Assembly: GCA_047607345.1 (NCBI GenBank)
Contig: JASGDF010000220.1
Location: 1 to 10,268 of the forward strand
Reading direction: 5' to 3'
From: Pseudomonas_S sp047607345
GTDB taxonomy: Bacteria > Pseudomonadota > Gammaproteobacteria > Xanthomonadales > Xanthomonadaceae
DNA length: 10,268 nucleotides
The position numbers were made by a program, and so were the translations under genes. This document shows positions 6,291 to 10,268 of this stretch, piece by piece (the stretch's first letter is position 1; the number at the start of each line of letters is the position of its first letter). The notes beneath the pieces are model-generated. The model saw nothing but the letters and a program-made list of their open reading frames with translations, did not search any database and had not been told where the DNA came from.

Positions 6291-6706
6291 ATCGCGCCAC
6301 TGCAGGACGCGCCGTACCCGCACAAGCGCCCCCCGGCAGGAGAATTTCTCGGAAGGCTGCGTGCAAGGCTTTGGCGCCAAGGATTTCGCGTGCCCGGCCC
6401 GAGACTCGCATCATGGCTTGCACACCGAACTCTCCTCCCGTCATCCCCGCGAAGGCGGGGGTGAGGACGGGTGGCTTGCGAGCCATTGGCTCGCACCCGG
6501 CCGAACGCCCTCGCGCGGTGCGCGAGGGCCGGGGATCGAAGATCCAGCGACTTTCGTCCAGATCGCCTTGCAATTCGCCGGGCTGCCGGCTTCGCGGGAG
6601 CGACGATTCAAGCTCCCCGGACAGCAATGCGCACAAGCGCGGGACCCAGCGCCTTTGCCTGGTTCGGCCACACGCCTCTCAACACGGCACGATCGCAGCG
6701 TGGCTG
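6291..6706. other. Convergent intergenic region without a gene (yggX / lipoprotein)
   Basis: These 416 bases separate two converging genes. I see no supportable coding region: frames that are open here run through yggX or through the hairpin array and give Arg/Pro/Ser-rich products without recognisable motifs. The middle (6439-6605) is the multi-hairpin element described separately. The left flank has a 7-bp inverted repeat GTGCAAG/CTTGCAC at 6361-6367 and 6417-6423. The right flank (6606-6706) shows nothing recognisable. No T-tract terminator was found for yggX or for the lipoprotein gene, so the hairpins may serve as a bidirectional transcript end. Confidence 0.6.
6439..6605. repeat. Multi-hairpin repeat-like element with imperfect inverted ends
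   Basis: The outer 20 bases on each side (6439-6458 and 6586-6605) match as an inverted repeat at 16 of 20 positions. The left end begins CGTCATCCCCGCGAAGGCGG, which resembles a dispersed palindromic sequence common in GC-rich proteobacterial genomes. Inside are four consecutive small hairpins: CCCCGC/GCGGGG with loop GAAG (6445-6460), TGCGAGCC/GGCTCGCA with loop ATT (6477-6495), GCCCTCGCGC/GCGCGAGGGC with loop GGT (6507-6529), and GGATC/GATCC with loop GAA (6533-6545). No protein is encoded. It is likely a non-autonomous or composite repeat; copy number elsewhere cannot be judged from one window. Confidence 0.65.
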
Positions 6707-7162
6707 TCAGTGGCCCTGCGTTCCGGATCGCACGCGTGACTGCGTCCCGGCCTCGCGCAGCTCCTTCTCCGACGCCTTCAACGCCTTCACGTCCAGCGGC
6801 CGGATGCTCTGGATGCGGCAGGACAGGTTGAACCCACGCGGACCGTCGATCACCTGCACCCGGTCGAAGCGCGCGGAGACCCGATCCATCAAACTGGTGA
6901 TCAAGATGGTCGGCGAATAGGCAAGGTTGCCGCACGGCCCGTCCAGTTCGAGCAGATAGGCCTGGTTCGGCCGGCTCCACACCGCCAGCGCGCTGTCGCC
7001 CAGGTCGATCCAGCCATCGAGCCGCCCGGAGTAGCGAAAGTCCGCGACCGGCGCGCCGGCATGCGCCCGGTACAGCTGCAACCGCTCCTGGTCCGACAAC
7101 CGCCCGGTCGCGCACCCGGCCAGCAGCGATACCGCCAGCAGCATGCTCCAGCCCTTGTTCAT
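6707..7162 (-). CDS. DUF6491-type lipoprotein of unknown function
   Basis: A 151-residue protein starting MNKGWSMLLAVSLLAGCATG: a short basic n-region, a hydrophobic stretch and the lipobox LAGC with the lipidated Cys17. It is therefore an exported lipoprotein. The mature part has YSGRLDGWIDLGDSALAVW, two further cysteines at 77 and 115 (GPCGNL and LSCRIQS) that could form a disulfide, and the ending IRPLDVKALKASEKELREA. This matches my memory of the DUF6491 family common in Xanthomonadaceae-type genomes, whose function is not known. The ATG at 7162 was chosen for the signal peptide and the GGAGGCAGG ribosome binding site; the frame is open far upstream across the tRNA gene, which cannot be coding. 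It lies downstream of tRNA-Phe on the same strand but is separated from it by a terminator, so it needs its own promoter, which I could not identify. Confidence 0.85.
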   Translation of the reverse strand: MNKGWSMLLAVSLLAGCATGRLSDQERLQLYRAHAGAPVADFRYSGRLDGWIDLGDSALAVWSRPNQAYLLELDGPCGNLAYSPTILITSLMDRVSARFDRVQVIDGPRGFNLSCRIQSIRPLDVKALKASEKELREAGTQSRVRSGTQGH

Positions 7163-7363
7163 CGCCTGCCTCCAATCCGTATCGGGTGGCGGACATGATG
7201 CGCCTGCACGATCGCGGACGCATATCGAGGCAGCGCCATTGCTCGCGCGATACACAGGCAGAAGCCGCATACCGGATCGCGCGCGACATCGCATCACGCC
7301 GGTACCAGGAGAGAAAAAGAACCCCCGGTACATGGATATGCCGTGCTCTCGTGAGAAATTCAC

Positions 7364-7393
7364 AAAAAAAGGGCCTGCATCGCTGCAAGCCCT
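7364..7393 (-). terminator. Intrinsic terminator of tRNA-Phe
   Basis: Read on the minus strand, AGGGCTTGCA and TGCAGGCCCT form a 10-bp stem (one G-T pair) around a GCGA tetraloop, directly followed by seven T residues. The stem begins 8 bases after the tRNA CCA end. It is the only canonical stem-plus-T-tract terminator I found in the window. Confidence 0.93.
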
Positions 7394-7401
7394 CGAAATC
7401 A

Positions 7402-7477
7402 TGGTGGCCGGGGAGGGAATCGAACCCCCGACACGGGGATTTTCAATCCCCTGCTCTACCAACTGAGCTACCCGGCC
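7402..7477 (-). tRNA. tRNA-Phe (anticodon GAA)
   Basis: A complete 76-base tRNA with encoded CCA. On the minus strand it begins GGCCGGG, which pairs with the 3' CCCGGCC before discriminator A and CCA. The D arm is GCTC-AGTTGGTA-GAGC. The anticodon arm is GGGGA-TTGAAAA-TCCCC with anticodon GAA, which reads Phe codons UUU and UUC. The variable loop is GTGTC, and the T arm is GGGGG-TTCGATT-CCCTC with one G-T pair. Every arm has the standard length. It is flanked by its own promoter and terminator, so it is a single-gene unit. No attachment-site duplication of its 3' end was seen nearby. Confidence 0.98.
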
Positions 7478-7516
7478 ACTTCGCCGCAATGCAGTGCCTG
7501 CGTTGCGAGGACGCGC

Positions 7517-7545
7517 ATCATAGCGACCGCCCGCGAATTGGGCAA
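7517..7545 (-). promoter_or_regulatory. Sigma70-type promoter of tRNA-Phe
   Basis: On the minus strand, TTGCCC (7540-7545) and TATGAT (7517-7522) are separated by exactly 17 bases. The -10 is followed by GCGCGTCC, a GC-rich discriminator of the type found in stringently controlled stable-RNA promoters. Transcription would start near 7510, about 33 bases before the mature tRNA, leaving a short leader to be removed. Spacing and sequence are seen; stringent control is inferred. Confidence 0.8.
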
Positions 7546-7887
7546 GCCTCGCCATGCAACTCGTCATGCAATCCGGGAACGCGGGCGCGCAACCGACCAG
7601 TACACCGAAGCTCGGAGCGGACGCACTTCGCGCCAGACTGGCTGGCCTGGTCCCGTTCGTATACACCGGGCACCAGTTGCTGGCGAACCCGGTCGCCAGC
7701 ATCCATGGATCCACCCACGTTCACCGTGGACGCCACACGCATCGCTTGCGCGCCTGCAACAGCGTGCCGCGAGCATCGGCCATGACCTGTCGAAGCTGAT
7801 CGCCGCCGCGCCCCTGGAGTAGCCGCTCGCACCACCCATACGCCGTAGTATTCTTGCGCTCGTTTCAGCCAACGAAGGCATGCGGCA
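7546..7887. other. Intergenic stretch between the tRNA-Phe promoter and the LEA-type lipoprotein gene
   Basis: About 340 bases with no intact gene that I can support. Short frames are open on the plus strand in all three phases, but none has a convincing ribosome binding site or a known domain. The segment 7745-7822 has coding-like third-position bias and is listed as a possible remnant. A TAGTAT at 7846-7851 may be the -10 of the downstream lipoprotein gene, without a good -35. GAAGG at 7874-7878 is that gene's ribosome binding site. Confidence 0.45.
7705..7822 (+). pseudogene. Possible remnant of a short frameshifted coding sequence
   Basis: An ATG at 7705 opens MDPPTFTVDATRIACAP in one frame. 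Starting around 7745, the next frame reads LARLQQRAASIGHDLSKLI followed by AAAPLE and a TAG stop. That second piece looks protein-like: it is amphipathic, and 21 of its 25 codons end in G or C. Joining the two pieces needs a single frameshift around 7735-7750. A third frame from 7554 (RLAGLVPFVYTGHQLLANP) may be an older upstream piece. I do not recognise the protein. It may be a decayed gene, a real short gene with a sequencing error, or chance in GC-rich DNA. Confidence 0.2.
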
Positions 7888-8361
7888 ATGCGTCTTTACC
7901 GAAGCTTGTTCCTGGCACTGGTCACGCTGGCACTGGCCGGTTGTGGCGGCGGCATGGTGCGGCGGGTATCCGAGCCGACCGCCAGCATCCAGCAGCTCAG
8001 CGTGCGCGCCGACGGCAGCTGGTCGCTGGAGCTGCGCCTGCAGAACTACAGCAGCATCCCGATGCGTTTCGAGCGGGTAGCGCTTGACGTGCAGCTCGGC
8101 GCCGAAAGCGCCGGCAGGCTCGAACAGACCGTGGGCATCTCCATCGGCCCGGAATCGGCCGATATCGTGCAGATCTCTCTGCAACCATCCTCGTTCGCCA
8201 GGCTCGCCATCGCCGACGTACTCGCCGGCCACCGTTCGCTGCCCTATGTCCTGAAGGGCAAGGTCTGGGCGACGCCCGAGGAAAAGAAGCAACGCGAGTT
8301 CGACATCGACGCGCGCAACACGCTCAGCCCGGCCCCGGGCCTGGACGGCGTCCTGCGCTGA
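7888..8361 (+). CDS. LEA type 2 / WHy-domain-like lipoprotein
   Basis: A 157-residue protein beginning MRLYRSLFLALVTLALAGCG: a signal peptide with lipobox LAGC and lipidation at Cys19. The mature part (about 30-140) reads ASIQQLSVRADGSWSLELRL, then QNYSSIPMRFERVALDVQLG and a beta-rich rest. This is the pattern of the LEA_2/WHy immunoglobulin-like fold, in which asparagine- and proline-containing strands are followed by the description of a small side strand. Bacterial members are usually uncharacterised envelope proteins; some relatives are linked to desiccation or stress tolerance. The start is supported by GAAGG 9 bases upstream. The acyl-CoA dehydrogenase gene starts 49 bases after the stop, so cotranscription is possible, though a functional link is not evident. 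The lipoprotein call is firm; the domain call is from pattern recognition. Confidence 0.8.
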   Translation: MRLYRSLFLALVTLALAGCGGGMVRRVSEPTASIQQLSVRADGSWSLELRLQNYSSIPMRFERVALDVQLGAESAGRLEQTVGISIGPESADIVQISLQPSSFARLAIADVLAGHRSLPYVLKGKVWATPEEKKQREFDIDARNTLSPAPGLDGVLR

Positions 8362-8410
8362 GCCGATCACCGCCGGGCTGCGCGCGCCCGCGACACATTC
8401 CAGGAACACC

Positions 8411-10201
8411 ATGAGCCGCTATTCCGCCCCCCTTGCCGACCTACGCTTCGCGCTTTACGACGTACTGGGTGCCGAGGCCCTGTTCGACCGCCTGGGCTAC
8501 ACCGAGGCCAGCCGCGACATCATCGATGCGGTGCTCGACGAGGCCGCGCGCTTCACCGGCAGCGTGCTGGCGCCGTTGAACGGCGTCGGCGACGAGATCG
8601 GCTGCGCGTTCGACAAGAGCACCCGTGAAGTCACCACCCCGCCCGGCTTCAGGCAAGCCTACGCGCAGTTCGTCGAGGGCGGCTGGACCGGCCTGACCGC
8701 CGCACCGGAGTTCGGCGGCCAGGGCCTGCCGCATACCCTGGGCGTACCTCTCAACGAGATGATCAATGCCGCCAACCTGGCCTGGGGCAACTTCCCGTTG
8801 CTTTCGCACGGCGCGGTCGAGGCACTGAAACAGCACGGCGAGGCATGGCAGCAGGAGGTCTTCCTCAAGCCACTGATCGAAGGCCGCTGGACCGGCACCA
8901 TGTGCCTGACCGAACCGCACTGCGGCACCGACCTGGGCCTGCTCAAGACCCGCGCACAGCCCAACGCCGACGGCAGCCATGCGATCACCGGCACCAAGAT
9001 CTTCATCACCGCCGGCGAGCACGATCTCACCGACAACATCGTCCACCTGGTGCTCGCCAGGCTGCCCGACGCGCCGCCCGGCGCCAAGGGCATTTCGCTG
9101 TTCGTGACGCCGAAGTTCAAGGTCGGCCGCGACGGCGCCCTCGGCGAGCGCAATGCGCTGCACTGCGGCGCGATCGAACACAAGATGGGGATCAAGGGCT
9201 CGGTCACCTGCGTGATGAACTTCGACGGTGCCCAGGGCTGGCTGGTCGGCCAGCCGCACAAGGGCCTGCAGGCGATGTTCACCATGATGAACACCGCGCG
9301 CCTGGGCGTCGGCCTGCAAGGCATCGGCCTGTCCGAGCGCGCCTACCAGAACGCGCTGCACTACGCCCGCGAACGACTGCAGTCGCGTTCACTGACCGGC
9401 GCGAAGTTCCCCGACAAGCCCGCCGACCCGATCATCGTGCAGCCGGATGTGCGTCGCATGCTGCTGACGATCAAGTCGCTGACCGAGGGCAGCCGCCTGC
9501 TGGCACTGCACGCGGCCACGCTGATCGACGTCGCCCACCGCTCGCCCGACCCGGCCGAGCGCGAGCGCGCCGACACCCTGGTAAGCTTCCTGACCCCGAT
9601 CTCCAAGGCCTGCCAGACCGAATGGGGCATCGAGAACACCTACCACGCGCTGCAATGCTTCGGCGGCCACGGCTACATCCATGAGCACGGCATGGAGCAG
9701 CTGGCGCGCGACGCGCGCATCACCACGCTGTACGAAGGCACCACCGGCATCCAGGCGCTGGACCTGATCGGCCGCAAGACCGCCTCGACCCAGGCCGCGG
9801 GCCTGAAGCTGTTCCTGGCCGAGCTCGAGGCCTTCGCCCGCGCGCACGACAGCGACGCGGCGCTGGCGGAGTTCATCAAGCCGCTGCGCGACAAGGCCAG
9901 CGAGTGGGCGATGCTGACCCGCGACGTGCTGGAGCGTGCCGCGAAGGATCCGGAAGAACTCGGCGCGGCCAGCCACGACTACCTGTTCTATTCCGGCTAC
10001 GTGGTGCTGGCCTACTGGTGGGCGCGCAGCGTCGCTGCCGCCGACGCTGCCGCGCATGGCGAGGATTTCAGGCGCGCCAAGCTGGAGACCGCGCGCTTCT
10101 ACTTCGCCCGCATCCTGCCGCGTACCTTAACCCACGCCGCCAACATCCGCGCCGGCGCCAAGCCGCTGATGGCGCTGGACGAAACGCTGTTCGGCGCGTA
10201 G
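8411..10201 (+). CDS. Acyl-CoA dehydrogenase, large (about 600-residue) DmdC/AcdB-like type with extra C-terminal domain
   Basis: A 596-residue flavoprotein of the acyl-CoA dehydrogenase superfamily, longer than the usual 380-400. Domains in order: a small N-terminal segment, the alpha-helical N domain (about 40-160), the middle beta domain with MCLTEPHCGTDL (164-175) and KIFITAGEHDL for FAD and substrate contact, the C-terminal helical domain with CFGGHGYIHEHGMEQLARDAR, the likely catalytic base Glu442 in TTLYEGTTGIQALDL, and an extra C-terminal helical extension (about 465-596). Such long members are often labelled 3-methylmercaptopropionyl-CoA dehydrogenase (DmdC), but most are probably medium- or long-chain fatty acyl-CoA dehydrogenases of beta-oxidation. 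Nothing here shows a methylmercaptopropionate pathway. AGGAA precedes the ATG. It is followed after 9 bases by a GTAG palindrome. Confidence 0.93.
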   Translation: MSRYSAPLADLRFALYDVLGAEALFDRLGYTEASRDIIDAVLDEAARFTGSVLAPLNGVGDEIGCAFDKSTREVTTPPGFRQAYAQFVEGGWTGLTAAPEFGGQGLPHTLGVPLNEMINAANLAWGNFPLLSHGAVEALKQHGEAWQQEVFLKPLIEGRWTGTMCLTEPHCGTDLGLLKTRAQPNADGSHAITGTKIFITAGEHDLTDNIVHLVLARLPDAPPGAKGISLFVTPKFKVGRDGALGERNALHCGAIEHKMGIKGSVTCVMNFDGAQGWLVGQPHKGLQAMFTMMNTARLGVGLQGIGLSERAYQNALHYARERLQSRSLTGAKFPDKPADPIIVQPDVRRMLLTIKSLTEGSRLLALHAATLIDVAHRSPDPAERERADTLVSFLTPISKACQTEWGIENTYHALQCFGGHGYIHEHGMEQLARDARITTLYEGTTGIQALDLIGRKTASTQAAGLKLFLAELEAFARAHDSDAALAEFIKPLRDKASEWAMLTRDVLERAAKDPEELGAASHDYLFYSGYVVLAYWWARSVAAADAAAHGEDFRRAKLETARFYFARILPRTLTHAANIRAGAKPLMALDETLFGA

Positions 10202-10210
10202 ACGCTGCCC

Positions 10211-10268
10211 GTAGGAGCGACTTCAGTCGCGATGGGGCTTTGCCGGCAAAGCCCCATCGCGACTGAAG
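10211..10268. repeat. GTAG-type REP palindrome, truncated by the window end
   Basis: It begins GTAGGAGCGACTTCAGTCGC, in which GCGACT-TC-AGTCGC (10217-10230) is a small hairpin behind the GTAG tetramer. Bases 10221-10244 and 10245-10268 are exact 24-base reverse complements meeting at a GGCC-type centre without a loop. The right arm stops at the window edge; symmetry predicts ten more bases ending in CTAC. It is a different REP subfamily from the pair between ftsY and mutY but has the same layout. It starts 9 bases after the acyl-CoA dehydrogenase stop and could form a very stable 3' hairpin on that transcript, without a visible T-tract. Confidence 0.9.

Noticed and set aside
6439..6605. CRISPR-like array
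   Set aside because: The hairpins have different stem sequences and no regular spacer/repeat periodicity.
7364..7545. Genomic island attachment site at tRNA-Phe
   Set aside because: No integrase gene and no second copy of the tRNA 3' end were seen in the window.
7163..7714. Upstream in-frame extension of the DUF6491-type lipoprotein across tRNA-Phe
   Set aside because: It would read through a tRNA and a terminator; the lipobox and ribosome binding site fix the start at 7162.
8441..9361. A 306-codon minus-strand open frame opposite the acyl-CoA dehydrogenase
   Set aside because: It is the mirror frame of a well-supported enzyme, with no ribosome binding site or domain.

Overview
The window is GC-rich, densely coded chromosomal DNA. 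It looks like a gammaproteobacterium of the Xanthomonadales/Lysobacterales type, perhaps Rhodanobacteraceae. This rests on strong GC bias at third codon positions, GTAG-type REP palindromes, a ftsY-mutY-yggX neighbourhood and a DUF6491-type lipoprotein. The taxonomy is inferred from these features, not measured.

Left part (1-2405, minus strand): a tightly packed operon for hydroxyproline catabolism. In transcription order it holds 4-hydroxyproline epimerase, a DAO-type FAD oxidoreductase (beta-like subunit of D-hydroxyproline dehydrogenase), an 81-residue [2Fe-2S] protein, and the first 40 codons of a second FAD/NAD(P)-binding oxidoreductase that runs off the left edge. Every junction overlaps by 4-8 bases. 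The epimerase would turn trans-4-hydroxy-L-proline into cis-4-hydroxy-D-proline, and the multi-subunit dehydrogenase would oxidise that product. A PAS-AraC regulator (2569-3285) is transcribed divergently from the epimerase across a 163-base intergenic region with a perfect hexamer inverted repeat. It is the obvious candidate regulator of the operon.

Middle (3471-6290, plus strand): housekeeping genes. These are ftsY (SRP receptor with a long Pro/Ala-rich N-terminal domain), an inverted pair of GTAG REP sequences, mutY (A/G-mismatch adenine glycosylase with all [4Fe-4S] cysteines) and yggX (Fe-S/oxidative damage protection).

Right of that, yggX and a minus-strand DUF6491-type lipoprotein gene converge on about 416 bases without a gene. 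This gap contains a 167-base repeat-like element made of consecutive hairpins and bounded by imperfect inverted ends. A complete minus-strand tRNA-Phe(GAA) gene follows, with a clear sigma70-type promoter and an intrinsic terminator. Beyond it lie a poorly defined stretch that may hold a decayed short reading frame, a plus-strand LEA_2/WHy-like lipoprotein, and a 596-residue acyl-CoA dehydrogenase. The window ends inside a second GTAG palindrome.

I found no mobile-element gene, CRISPR array or defence system, and nothing I would call a new biological system. The best leads are the PAS-AraC regulator with its operator-like palindrome, the two REP subfamilies placed directly after stop codons, and the multi-hairpin element.
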